From Glaciecola flavus (GTDB lineage Bacteria; Pseudomonadota; Gammaproteobacteria; Enterobacterales; Alteromonadaceae): a DNA stretch of 64,000 nucleotides. The DNA lies in assembly GCF_042646125.1 (NCBI RefSeq), contig NZ_JBHRSW010000018.1:124001-188000 (forward strand). Reading direction: 5' to 3'. The stretch's first letter is position 1. Each line of letters begins with the position of its first letter. Of this stretch, positions 38,313 through 47,037 are shown piece by piece. The notes beneath the pieces are model-generated. The model ran no database searches and was not told the DNA's origin. It saw nothing but the letters and a program-made list of their open reading frames with translations. Both the position numbers and the translations under genes were made by a program.

Positions 38313-38867
38313 CTACATCCTATTGTTTTGCGTTGATTTTTCCCACTCTTCGTATTTGCGTTTGGCAATCGCGTCAATGATGTCCTTGTTCTCTGCTACC
38401 CAATATTGTTCCATTATCCTTACGTTGCGCTGATTGGCTTTAAAAAACAAATCGATAATATCACCTACAATAGGAATAAAACCCAAGCCATAGTCTATAA
38501 CGGCGTTTCGAATCATCTTTGCCATTAGCGGTTTAGGTAGATTCATTTTTTTGCCTAAATACACTATGCGTAAAGATGCTAGTAACATCAAAGTATCGCC
38601 AATACCTGGAATCAAACCGATCAAAAAGTCCAAGCCTACACGAATGCCAATGAAAGGCACCCTTACTGCTGTATCAAGCAGATTTGCAAGAGCTTGTGCT
38701 TTTAGTAGGGCATCAGGTGCACGAAAACTATCATCAGGTTCGAAATCGCTTTTGATATTGTCTACTTCTGAGGTCGTTTGTCCCTCTTGCAGCTCATCAT
38801 TCACAGATGCTTGATCTTGCGGTTTATCGAGCTGCACTTTGTGACCTGTGCTCGGCTTACTAGTCAC
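38313..38867 (-). CDS. DUF4112 membrane protein
   Basis: 184 residues. The first 50 are polar and Gln/Asp-rich. The DUF4112 core follows, with two hydrophobic stretches (GIRVGLDFLIGLIPGIGDTLML and YGLGFIPIVGDIIDLFFKAN, each containing P-x-x-GD). Function unknown. Its ATG overlaps the hemH stop by 4 bp, so it is co-translated with ferrochelatase. Confidence 0.82.
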   Translation of the reverse strand: MTSKPSTGHKVQLDKPQDQASVNDELQEGQTTSEVDNIKSDFEPDDSFRAPDALLKAQALANLLDTAVRVPFIGIRVGLDFLIGLIPGIGDTLMLLASLRIVYLGKKMNLPKPLMAKMIRNAVIDYGLGFIPIVGDIIDLFFKANQRNVRIMEQYWVAENKDIIDAIAKRKYEEWEKSTQNNRM

Positions 38868-39958
38868 TTTTTTGCCCCTAAGAGTTTGGCGCGTGCGTTG
38901 CTATTGTGCTTATCTTGATTGCCTTTATTGATTACCGTTACCCAATCACCTATTTGTGCTTGAATAATACTTGTCAGCATATCCAAATGATTGTCGTCAC
39001 TGTTAAGTGCCTCAATATATTCATATCGCTCACCGCCCGCCTGTAAAAAATAATCTCTATTTTCTACGCCTATTTCTTCTATGGTTTCCAAACAATCCGA
39101 TGAAAATCCTGGACAAACGACTTGAATCGACTTTACGCCGCTACTTGGCAATTGCTTAAGCGTTTCATCAGTATAGGGCTTCAGCCACTCTTCTCGGCCA
39201 AAGCGCGACTGAAACGTCGTCATATAATCATTCTTGCCCAAATCTAAATACGTCGCGATCAAACGTGAAGTCTTGTGGCACTGGCAATGATAAGGGTCAC
39301 CGTTAACTAAATAACGCTTTGGTATGCCGTGATATGAAAAAATCAGCTTATCCGCTCTACCATGCTCGTCCCAATGCGCTTTTATTTTTGCCGCAACACA
39401 TTCAATATACGCCTGTTCATCGTGATATTGGTTTAAGAAACGCAGCTCAGGTAACCACCTGCGGCGTAAAAAATCGTTTGCCACTGCATCAAACGTCGAG
39501 CCTGAAGTTGAGGCACAATATTGCGGGTACAAGGGCAAAACAAACAGCTTTCGGACACCGCCAGAAAGCATACTATCTATGGCATTTTCAATCGAAGGCT
39601 GTCCATATCGCATTGCAAAATCAACAACCACGCTGTCACCATATAAAAGCTTAATACGCGATGCTATCCCCGTAGCTTGTGCTTTGGTATGCGTGAGTAA
39701 AGGCGAGCCATCTTCAGTCCACACCGTGCTATAAGCATGAGCTGAGCGCTTTGGACGAATATTTAAAATGATACCATTTAATACAAACCACCAAATTAAC
39801 TTGGGTACTTCGACCACACGTGGGTCAGACAAAAACTGTTTTAAATAGGGGCGCAGCGCTTGCTTTGTTGGCGCTTCTGGTGTGCCCAAATTAGTTATTA
39901 ACACACCTACTTTATCAGCCTGTGCGTGAGTAAAATTTTCTTGAGAACGGTACTTCAT
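38864..39958 (-). CDS. hemH: Ferrochelatase
   Basis: 364 residues from the ATG at 39958; a TTG seven codons upstream is not preferred. Inserts iron into protoporphyrin IX. Motifs: GVLITNLGTPEAPT, LPLYPQYCASTSGS, KLIFSYHGIPKRYL with the catalytic His, and CPGFSSDCLETIEEIG with the conserved Glu. Leads a hemH-DUF4112-ubiG block on the minus strand; hemE lies 18 kb away. Confidence 0.95.
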   Translation of the reverse strand: MKYRSQENFTHAQADKVGVLITNLGTPEAPTKQALRPYLKQFLSDPRVVEVPKLIWWFVLNGIILNIRPKRSAHAYSTVWTEDGSPLLTHTKAQATGIASRIKLLYGDSVVVDFAMRYGQPSIENAIDSMLSGGVRKLFVLPLYPQYCASTSGSTFDAVANDFLRRRWLPELRFLNQYHDEQAYIECVAAKIKAHWDEHGRADKLIFSYHGIPKRYLVNGDPYHCQCHKTSRLIATYLDLGKNDYMTTFQSRFGREEWLKPYTDETLKQLPSSGVKSIQVVCPGFSSDCLETIEEIGVENRDYFLQAGGERYEYIEALNSDDNHLDMLTSIIQAQIGDWVTVINKGNQDKHNSNARAKLLGAKK

Positions 39959-40040
39959 ACTTATCCAATTGTATTGCAATGATTTAACTACGAAACAATG
40001 ACCCTATGAAGACCATAAGCGCAGAAAAAATGTTTTTCAC

Positions 40041-41639
40041 TTATGGTGCATAGTATGTGGCGGCGCCCGGCCCTACTGGCAAACCAAACAGAAAAACCCA
40101 TAGGTAGAACAATATTGTCCAACCAACAATAAACACCATCGAATAAGGTAGCATCGTGGCAATTAAGGTTCCCATACCTATATCTTTTTTATAGCGCGCA
40201 GCGACAGCCAAGATTAAACCAAAATAACTCATCATCGGTGAGATAACATTGGTAACAGAATCACCGATGCGATAAGCCGCTTGAATAGTTTCTGGGGCGT
40301 AACCAATCAGCATCAGCATAGGGACAAAAATGGGTGCCGTCACCGCCCATTGTGCCGAAGCACTGCCCAAAGACAAATTGACAATGCCGCACATGATGAT
40401 AAACAACGCAAAGACTTCGGGGCCATCAAGTCCTGTTGCTTGCAAAAAAGCAGCGCCTTTAACCGCTAACACAGTGCCTAAGTTTGTCCATTTAAAAAAT
40501 GCGACAAATTGCGCAGCAAAAAACACCAAAACAATGTACAAACCCATTGACCCCATACTTTTGGACATCGCGTCAATAACGTCTCGGTCGTTTTTCATCG
40601 TACCCGCTATCCGCCCGTACACAAAACCAGGCACGGCAAAAGTGATAAATATGAAAGCGACAATACCTTTTAAAAATGGGCTTCCCGCCACTTTTCCTGT
40701 TTCTGGATGTCGTAAGATGCCATTTTCTGGTACCACCGTTAAAGCAAGCAAGGCGCACAAAATGACAAAGGACACACCAGCCCATTTCATTGCGCGAATT
40801 TCCAATGCTGTTGGCGCGTCGATTTTTTGTTCTCCCAAATCGATAGCGGCTTCTTTTGGGTCGTACTCCCCCAATCTTGGTTCAACTATTTTAGCTGTCA
40901 CCACTGCGCCCATAATCGCCACTGCAAAAGTACTAATAGCCATAAAAAACCAATTGACCTCTGGGCCGACCACGTAATCTGGGTCGATTATTCTCGCCGC
41001 ATCCTGAGTAATACCAGACAAAAGGGGATCCACCGTACCAATGAATAAATTAGCACTGTAGCCAGCGGATACACCCGCGAAAGCGGCAGCAAGACCAGCT
41101 AGAGGATGACGCCCTAGAGAGTGAAATATCATCGCGGCTAAAGGCACTAAGACCACATAACCAAGCTCTGAAGCAGTATTTGAAATCACACCGGCAAACA
41201 CGACCACAACCGTAACACCGGTTTTAGATGCATTCATTACCATTGCTCGCATCATTGTGCTCAGCAAACCAGAATGCTCGGCAACTGAGACGCCAAGTAG
41301 TGCGACCAAGACCGTGCCCAATGGTGCAAAGCCTGTAAAGTTGGTGACTAAACCAGTCACTATTCTCTGCAGGCCTTCTGCATTTAAAAGCGAGACAACA
41401 GAAATCACACCATCTTCCGCTCTACCTTTTGCGCCTTCAGGGCGGGGGTCAAGCACTGAAATATCAAAATACCCAAGTACACCGCTTAGCAAAACAATGA
41501 AAAGCGCGAGTGAAGCAAAAAGTGTAATGGGATGCGGAAGTAAATTTCCAAGCCACTCGACGGTAGAGAGAAATTTTGAAAACCACCCAGTTTGTTCAAG
41601 TTCAATTTTATTTTTTTTAGTTTGCGAATCTGTCGTCAC
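40041..41639 (-). CDS. abgT: AbgT family transporter
   Basis: 532 residues with 11-13 membrane helices. The GTG start at 41639 is supported by AGGA seven bases earlier. AbgT family blocks: NLLPHPITLFASLAL, FAPLGTVLVALLGVSVAEHSGLL and NLSLGSASAQWAVTAPIFVPML. E. coli AbgT takes up p-aminobenzoyl-glutamate; others (MtrF, YdaH) export sulfonamides by proton antiport. Which applies here is open. Confidence 0.9.
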   Translation of the reverse strand: MTTDSQTKKNKIELEQTGWFSKFLSTVEWLGNLLPHPITLFASLALFIVLLSGVLGYFDISVLDPRPEGAKGRAEDGVISVVSLLNAEGLQRIVTGLVTNFTGFAPLGTVLVALLGVSVAEHSGLLSTMMRAMVMNASKTGVTVVVVFAGVISNTASELGYVVLVPLAAMIFHSLGRHPLAGLAAAFAGVSAGYSANLFIGTVDPLLSGITQDAARIIDPDYVVGPEVNWFFMAISTFAVAIMGAVVTAKIVEPRLGEYDPKEAAIDLGEQKIDAPTALEIRAMKWAGVSFVILCALLALTVVPENGILRHPETGKVAGSPFLKGIVAFIFITFAVPGFVYGRIAGTMKNDRDVIDAMSKSMGSMGLYIVLVFFAAQFVAFFKWTNLGTVLAVKGAAFLQATGLDGPEVFALFIIMCGIVNLSLGSASAQWAVTAPIFVPMLMLIGYAPETIQAAYRIGDSVTNVISPMMSYFGLILAVAARYKKDIGMGTLIATMLPYSMVFIVGWTILFYLWVFLFGLPVGPGAATYYAP

Positions 41640-41935
41640 ACGCTGATCCTGTCTTTTATAGTTAGAATAGGGTCTGTTTATGGGAAACTTAGCTGACCCA
41701 GAAAATTATACTAACCAAATTTATCTGGGTTTTCATAAATAATTGGGGGTTGGTGATATTTGCAGAAAAATTGTACAGAAAAGTGCAATAGACCCCAGCT
41801 TTATTGTACAAATAGTATGCGGAGAGATTATACTAACTGACCTAATGTGATAGTTAACGAGCAAAACCTTGCCGTGACGACACAAGCTCATTGTCAAAAG
41901 TTTTAGCACGGCATTTCAAAAGCAAGGATTGTGAT
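41640..41935. promoter_or_regulatory. Divergent control region between abgT and the GTPase cluster
   Basis: 296 bp without a gene. It holds an inverted repeat ACCCAGA/TCTGGGT around 41696-41733, an 11-bp direct repeat ATTATACTAAC at 41705-41715 and 41827-41837, and a palindrome TTGTACAA near 41807. These could be binding sites for both promoters; no -35/-10 pair is convincing. Confidence 0.4.
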
Positions 41936-42457
41936 ATGGCTACAAAAGCGACAACTCAGGCATCTAACGAAGTGCTTGGCGAACTAGAACAACTGAGAAT
42001 GATTGTTTTTGGTGCTGCCAAACAAGAATTAGAGGATAAGATTGAAAACCTCAATCAACGCTTTTCTGCCGAAATGCAGCAATTGCAATCGGATATATCT
42101 AAACAGTATACGGAAATACAAAAAACCATTGCCGAAAATCAAACACATTTACTCAACAAACTCAGTGAAACAGACAACACTCAAGAAAACAATCAACATA
42201 AACTTCTTGAGATCACTGAAAGCCTGAGTGCACAAATTGAAATAGCTGAGAGCGCCAGTCAAGACGATACGCAAAAGCTCCATGAACGCCTAGATAGTGA
42301 AGTAAACAAGCTACAAGCAGACTTGCAACAGGCCGTCGAGCAGTTAATGACAAAACTCGACGCTGTATCAGATAATCTGTCAAATAGTAAAACCGATCGC
42401 AAGACCTTGGCACAATTGCTAACTGACGTCGCCACCAATTTAGATGCGGACGACTAG
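41936..42457 (+). CDS. Coiled-coil protein, first gene of the small-GTPase cluster
   Basis: 173 residues from the ATG at 41936, chosen because AAGGA lies about 7 bases earlier; a TTG 15 codons upstream lacks this. The protein is almost entirely predicted coiled coil, rich in Gln, Glu and Leu, without signal peptide or membrane helix: IENLNQRFSAEMQQLQSDI and so on. A cytoplasmic scaffold is likely. The next gene starts 12 bp later, so the two form an operon. No known family recognised. Confidence 0.75.
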   Translation: MATKATTQASNEVLGELEQLRMIVFGAAKQELEDKIENLNQRFSAEMQQLQSDISKQYTEIQKTIAENQTHLLNKLSETDNTQENNQHKLLEITESLSAQIEIAESASQDDTQKLHERLDSEVNKLQADLQQAVEQLMTKLDAVSDNLSNSKTDRKTLAQLLTDVATNLDADD

Positions 42458-42469
42458 GTAGTAGAGGTC

Positions 42470-44260
42470 ATGCCGAGCGAACCATCTGAGCAATTAGTTT
42501 CAGAAAACAAAAAAGTTGATGCCGTCCAACGTGCCAAAGAGGATCTCGACAAGTTGCGCGAGTTATTATTGAGCACACCGCTCAATGAACAGCGAGCTGA
42601 AATCCAACGGAATGCACGACAAATGGTCAGTGAAGTCGTTGCCGAGGCCATTAACGACAGAGAGAAGCTGGACAAGAGTGTATCCCAAGTATTAATGCCT
42701 GTGGTTGAGCGCTCAATTCAACAATCCTTTAAGCAACAGAGAAAGGAAATTGTTGACTACGTTTTTCCCTTAGTAGGGGAATTAGCAAGGAAGTATATAG
42801 CCTCAAGTCTACGAGAGTTTATTGACAAGACAAATGAGCTAATAGAACACTCTTTGTCGCCAAAGGGTTTGAAGTGGCGCTATGAAGCTTGGCGTTCTGG
42901 TATGTCGTTCGCCAAGTACATCATTGCCAAAACCCATATATTTAAGATTCACCAAGTACTGTTAATCCACAAGGAAACAGGAATACTGCTAAATTCAGTA
43001 TCAGCTGAAGGTGTCGCCGATGATAATTCAGTTCTTGTGTCCTCAATGTTGACAGCAATCAATGACTTTGTTGCAGATTCATTTTCAGATCATCTTTCCA
43101 ATGAAGAGCAAACACTGTCAGAAATTAAAACGAAAGAGTTTTCATTGTATCTAAAACAGGGACCGTCGGCCTTAATTGTTGTCTCGGTGACAGGGCTTCT
43201 TTCCCCAGCCGCTAAACATCAGCTACAAACAACCCTTGAGCATATACACAAACTACACGCTGATAAATTGACGAGTTTTGACGGCGATACACAGGCTTTC
43301 AGTGACACAGACAGCGCCTTATTCTCCTGCTTAATGTCTGAACAAAAACGAGCTGAAAAAGAAAAAAGTACATGGCTCGCCTCGACTGCAATTGCTGGCG
43401 TTGCCCTACTTGTCGGGTGGTGGGGATTTTTGTATTGGCAAACCGCTTCTGCAAGCACACAATTACAGCAAATGTTGACGGGAGTGAATGGGATAGAGTT
43501 AAAACAGCTTGAGATAAAAGGCATACATAATATCCATCTTACCGTGCTCCGAGACCCGTCGGCGATTTCATTGACTGACTGGTTAAAGCAAACATCAATT
43601 GAGCAGGATTGGCTTCATATCGCCGAGCGACCGACAATTTCATTCTCGAAAACCGTGATCTATCGAAAAGTAGCAGCGCTGAGTGAGCGCTTCCCTAATA
43701 TCCTATTTGAAAACGGTAAATTGTCGCTGTTACCCGAAAAACAAAACGCACTGAGCTTACACCAGTTTATTGAGTTTGAAACCTCGCTTCAAAATATACC
43801 GGGTGTAGAGTTAACGACCTTAAGTGAAGATCTTTTTTCAATTAAACGACAAATCACTACTTTCGCTCAAAAAACAAATGCCGAAGTAACAGAAAAAGTT
43901 CTCGGTCAACTAATTGGCGAAATCTCTTCGATACAAATCGAATTCAGTATAAACAAGAGTGAAGTAAGCCCTTCTGAATTGACCAAGATCAGTTTGATTG
44001 CACAAAAGTTGAACAAAATCAAAATTATTACTGAACGAATGAATAAAACTCCGCTATTATTAATTTTGGGTACCAGCGATACCCAAGGCACACAAACTCG
44101 AAATCAAATATTGAGTATTGAACGAGCAGAAAACGTGAAGACTATGCTTATGCAACAAGGAATTGATGAGCGTTACTTACAAGCGTTTGCTGCGGGACAA
44201 ATCGAAAGTGATAGACTGAGTTCGAGCGCAAGGAAGGCTATTTTTTCGATAATGTATTAG
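42470..44260 (+). CDS. Membrane protein: cytoplasmic roadblock/longin-like region, one TM, periplasmic OmpA-like domain
   Basis: 596 residues. About 1-150 is helical/coiled coil. About 156-265 (KIHQVLLIHKETGILLNSV, SSMLTAINDFVADSF, QGPSALIVVSVTG) has the alternating strand-helix pattern of roadblock/longin domains, which bind small GTPases; this is an inference. One membrane helix spans about 302-324, so the rest is periplasmic. The C-terminus from about 487 is OmpA/MotB-like (LGTSDTQGTQTRN, SIERAENVKTML), expected to bind peptidoglycan. It is 12 bp after the coiled-coil gene and 100 bp before the GTPase gene. Confidence 0.8.
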   Translation: MPSEPSEQLVSENKKVDAVQRAKEDLDKLRELLLSTPLNEQRAEIQRNARQMVSEVVAEAINDREKLDKSVSQVLMPVVERSIQQSFKQQRKEIVDYVFPLVGELARKYIASSLREFIDKTNELIEHSLSPKGLKWRYEAWRSGMSFAKYIIAKTHIFKIHQVLLIHKETGILLNSVSAEGVADDNSVLVSSMLTAINDFVADSFSDHLSNEEQTLSEIKTKEFSLYLKQGPSALIVVSVTGLLSPAAKHQLQTTLEHIHKLHADKLTSFDGDTQAFSDTDSALFSCLMSEQKRAEKEKSTWLASTAIAGVALLVGWWGFLYWQTASASTQLQQMLTGVNGIELKQLEIKGIHNIHLTVLRDPSAISLTDWLKQTSIEQDWLHIAERPTISFSKTVIYRKVAALSERFPNILFENGKLSLLPEKQNALSLHQFIEFETSLQNIPGVELTTLSEDLFSIKRQITTFAQKTNAEVTEKVLGQLIGEISSIQIEFSINKSEVSPSELTKISLIAQKLNKIKIITERMNKTPLLLILGTSDTQGTQTRNQILSIERAENVKTMLMQQGIDERYLQAFAAGQIESDRLSSSARKAIFSIMY

Positions 44261-44280
44261 AGGCTGTTTACGAGGTTTAG

Positions 44281-44313
44281 AAGGTAAACGCGCCAGAGAG
44301 GGAGCTTTACCTT
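44281..44313. other. Intercistronic hairpin in the GTPase operon
   Basis: AAGGTAAA (44281-44288) pairs with TTTACCTT (44306-44313) around a 17-nt loop in the 100-bp gap before the GTPase gene. There is no run of T, so RNA stability or attenuation are options; the loop contains GAGAGGGAG. Confidence 0.4.
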
Positions 44314-44360
44314 ACTTATACAAAGTAACCAAATGGAATTCGACGTGTGTAAATAAAAGT

Positions 44361-44855
44361 ATGCTACAAAAAAAAATTTGTATTTTAGGATCGAGCGGCG
44401 TTGGAAAAACAAGTCTCATAAAGCAATTTATCGAGGGCATTTTTTCCGAAAAATACTTGACCTCTATTGGCGTAAAAGTAGACAAAAAAATAGTCAACGC
44501 TGGCTTTAGCCCTGTACAGTTACTGTTATGGGACATAGAAGGCGTTGATCGGTACAGCGGTTTTAATCCGCGCTATTTGCGAGGCTGTTCAGGGCTAATT
44601 ATAGTCGCTGATATTAGCCGCTTTAACACGCTGAGCGAGGCAATTGAACTCTACAACTCTACCCAAGAGCATACTGACAGCCCCGTTGTACTCGCCGTTA
44701 ACAAAGAAGACTTAAACGCGTCTATAAATTGGAATGAGGCGATTTTAACGGAAAACCAACACTGCTTTGCGAAAATATTTAAAACTAGTGCTAAGACTGG
44801 CAACGGTGTACAGGCCATGTTTGAATTCATCGGCAAACTTGTTAGTCAGGGATGA
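44361..44855 (+). CDS. Ras/Rab-like small GTPase
   Basis: 164 residues, a complete small G domain. G1 is GSSGVGKTS (10-18), the G2 region is LTSIGVK near 33-39, G3 is WDIEG (57-61), G4 is NKED (114-117) and G5 is TSAK (142-145). The residue equal to Ras Gln61 is Val62, so intrinsic hydrolysis should be slow and a partner may supply catalysis. There is no lipidation motif. The closest known bacterial analogues are MglA-type and Rab-like proteins. Stop overlaps the next ATG (ATGA). Confidence 0.9.
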   Translation: MLQKKICILGSSGVGKTSLIKQFIEGIFSEKYLTSIGVKVDKKIVNAGFSPVQLLLWDIEGVDRYSGFNPRYLRGCSGLIIVADISRFNTLSEAIELYNSTQEHTDSPVVLAVNKEDLNASINWNEAILTENQHCFAKIFKTSAKTGNGVQAMFEFIGKLVSQG

Positions 44856-46987
44856 CCATGTACACTTCACTCATTCACACGCTGGGACTGATTGATTGCA
44901 TCGTTCTAAAACGCTTGGACGACGACATTTTTTGCTTGTTAGAAGGCAGCACAGACTGGATCGATAGTCTGTTCCATAATATACACAACTACAGTGAATT
45001 CAGTGTGGATAATCAGTCGGTTTTTCTTGATGACTTTATCATTGATGCAAATGCATTTTGGGAACACTGCGAAGGCGGTCAAATACGCAGTGGGATCTGG
45101 ACTGAATCAACCGAAAATGGCGAACTACATTTAGAAGCTATTGCAGCCAAAATTGACGAACAGCCTTTATTAGTTCTCACCAATGTTGCCGACTATTACA
45201 GCCAACAGCGAGAAACATTGCAGATTGCAAGAGAGCTGCTCATTTCGAATGATGAAGTCGTAGAGCGACACGATTACCTGAGTGAACGGGTTCGCTCAAT
45301 TCTTATTCAAAGTTCAGACTCCGGTATAGGCTTACCTCTCATTCACGCAATCAAACACGCCGATATTGGTGTCATAATTACTGACGATCGCCTTGAGCCA
45401 ATCGAACTCAATCCCATGGTCTGGCAGATCTTTGATAGCACAAAAGACAAAAACCCGCATAAAATATTGGGTATATTAAAGTCTCTATTTGAGCGACAAC
45501 ATCACGACATTCAAGACGTTTTTTCTCAATTAAGAGAATGGTCTGGAGAACTATACTGGCATGGCCCTCCTTCGCCACACAAATGGTTAAAAGTAAACCT
45601 TAACCCTGTATTTTCTGATGCTGGCAAAGTGTCGTATTGGATTTTTACGATTAGTGACATCACACGTCTTAAGTACTTATTGCAGACTAACGAAGAACTT
45701 ACCTTACACGATACTCTCACAGGTTTGCCTAATAGACAGTATTTTTGGCAAGAGTTGCAAAAACAAGTCAATGAGCGTCAAGCAGTGAGTTTGCTTAGTA
45801 TCGATATTGTTAGCTTTCGCAGCATAAACGAGCTATATGGCTATTTAGAGGGTGATGACTTGTTGAATCAAGTGGTTAAACGCATATCTTCTCTACTTTC
45901 TAAGAATGATTTTATGACTCGTGTGGGTGCGGACGAATTCATGATTCTAAGGAAACATGCGAAAAACCAAACGGCTCAAGAGACAGAACACGCAATACTA
46001 AGGTTGTCTGACGAAATATGTGCTATGGCAAAGCAAAGTTTGTTTACTAAAAGCAACAGAAAATGCGTCCTCCCAGTAAAAATCGGTATATCCCATTTCC
46101 CCTTAAATGCAATTAACGCAGAAGAGTTAATCAGTTGTGCAGAGCTTGCCTTAAACAAGGCCAAAGAATCGATATCAAAAGATGTGATCATCTACTCAGA
46201 AAAGCTCAGAACAGACTCACAAAGACGACTATTCCTTGAAAATGAGCTCAAGAGCGCAATTGAAAAACAGCAGCTTGAAGTGCATTTACAAGCTATCTGC
46301 GACCTCAACGATCAACAGGTGATAAAAGCAGAAGCGTTATTAAGGTGGCGACTAGATGACGAACTCATTTCACCCGTCGAATTTATTCCGATCGCAGAAC
46401 GCAGCGATCTAATAAATATAATTGGTCGCTGGGTGTTCGCAGAAGTATGCAGTATTCAAGCAGAATTCTCAAAACAAGGGATACAGTTACCTATTTCAAT
46501 CAATTTTTCCCCCAAACAAATCTATGACTTGCATTTAATCAACTTTTTCAGGCAGCAAATAGAAAAATATGAAATACAACCCACTCTACTCGAATTAGAA
46601 GTGACAGAAGGCGTACTTATTAACAATTACAACAAAGTAAAAATGTTCCTTCAGGAGATTCGCGATATTGGTATTCGCATCTCAGTAGACGATTTTGGAA
46701 CAGGTTATTGTTCGTTGTCCTACTTAAAACACTTACCTATCGACACGCTTAAAATAGATCGGTCTTTTATTGAAGGTATTAATGAAAACGAGGACGACAA
46801 AGCCATTGTCAGCGCAATCATTGCAATGGCAAAAAGTCTTAATTTGACGGTCATAGCAGAAGGTGTAGAAACAAAAGAACAGCAGTCTTGTTTAACCGAG
46901 CAAAAATGCCATATTGCTCAGGGTTTTATGTATGGCAAACCAAAAGCTATCAAGCAATTTTTAGCACAAATAAAAAACCCAATATAG
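44852..46987 (+). CDS. PAS-GGDEF-EAL protein, likely c-di-GMP phosphodiesterase
   Basis: 711 residues, no membrane helix. Residues 1-150 are not recognised and end in a helix. About 163-285 is PAS-like. The GGDEF domain has GADEF at 359-363, so its cyclase site is degenerate. The EAL domain is intact: EAL at 494-496, NFSPKQI, EVTEG, DDFGTGYCSL, LKIDRSF and AEGVET. Breakdown of c-di-GMP is expected. Start ATGA overlaps the GTPase stop, so it is translated with the GTPase, a strong functional link. Confidence 0.9.
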   Translation: MTMYTSLIHTLGLIDCIVLKRLDDDIFCLLEGSTDWIDSLFHNIHNYSEFSVDNQSVFLDDFIIDANAFWEHCEGGQIRSGIWTESTENGELHLEAIAAKIDEQPLLVLTNVADYYSQQRETLQIARELLISNDEVVERHDYLSERVRSILIQSSDSGIGLPLIHAIKHADIGVIITDDRLEPIELNPMVWQIFDSTKDKNPHKILGILKSLFERQHHDIQDVFSQLREWSGELYWHGPPSPHKWLKVNLNPVFSDAGKVSYWIFTISDITRLKYLLQTNEELTLHDTLTGLPNRQYFWQELQKQVNERQAVSLLSIDIVSFRSINELYGYLEGDDLLNQVVKRISSLLSKNDFMTRVGADEFMILRKHAKNQTAQETEHAILRLSDEICAMAKQSLFTKSNRKCVLPVKIGISHFPLNAINAEELISCAELALNKAKESISKDVIIYSEKLRTDSQRRLFLENELKSAIEKQQLEVHLQAICDLNDQQVIKAEALLRWRLDDELISPVEFIPIAERSDLINIIGRWVFAEVCSIQAEFSKQGIQLPISINFSPKQIYDLHLINFFRQQIEKYEIQPTLLELEVTEGVLINNYNKVKMFLQEIRDIGIRISVDDFGTGYCSLSYLKHLPIDTLKIDRSFIEGINENEDDKAIVSAIIAMAKSLNLTVIAEGVETKEQQSCLTEQKCHIAQGFMYGKPKAIKQFLAQIKNPI

Positions 46988-47008
46988 AGGCTGTATATCT
47001 ATATTGGG
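46970..47008 (-). terminator. Rho-independent terminator of the hflKC operon
   Basis: Read on the minus strand, CCCAATATAG/CTATATTGGG makes a perfect 10-bp stem (46978-47008) followed by TTTTTTA, 30 bp after the hflC stop. The hairpin contains the TAG stop of the convergent EAL gene. Confidence 0.85.
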
Positions 47009-47037
47009 CTTCTACAATACAAAACGTGGAGTATTGC

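Noticed and set aside
38261..38377. 39-codon extension of ubiG
   Set aside because: It runs through the hairpin and into DUF4112; the standard UbiG N-terminus starts at 38260.
40330..40977. 215-codon open frame antisense to abgT
   Set aside because: It lies wholly within a well-supported transporter gene, shows no family motif or ribosome site, and its composition is that of a mirrored membrane protein.
44257..44360. Frameshifted extension of the OmpA hybrid into the GTPase leader
   Set aside because: The OmpA-like domain is complete before the TAG stop, so no frameshift is needed.
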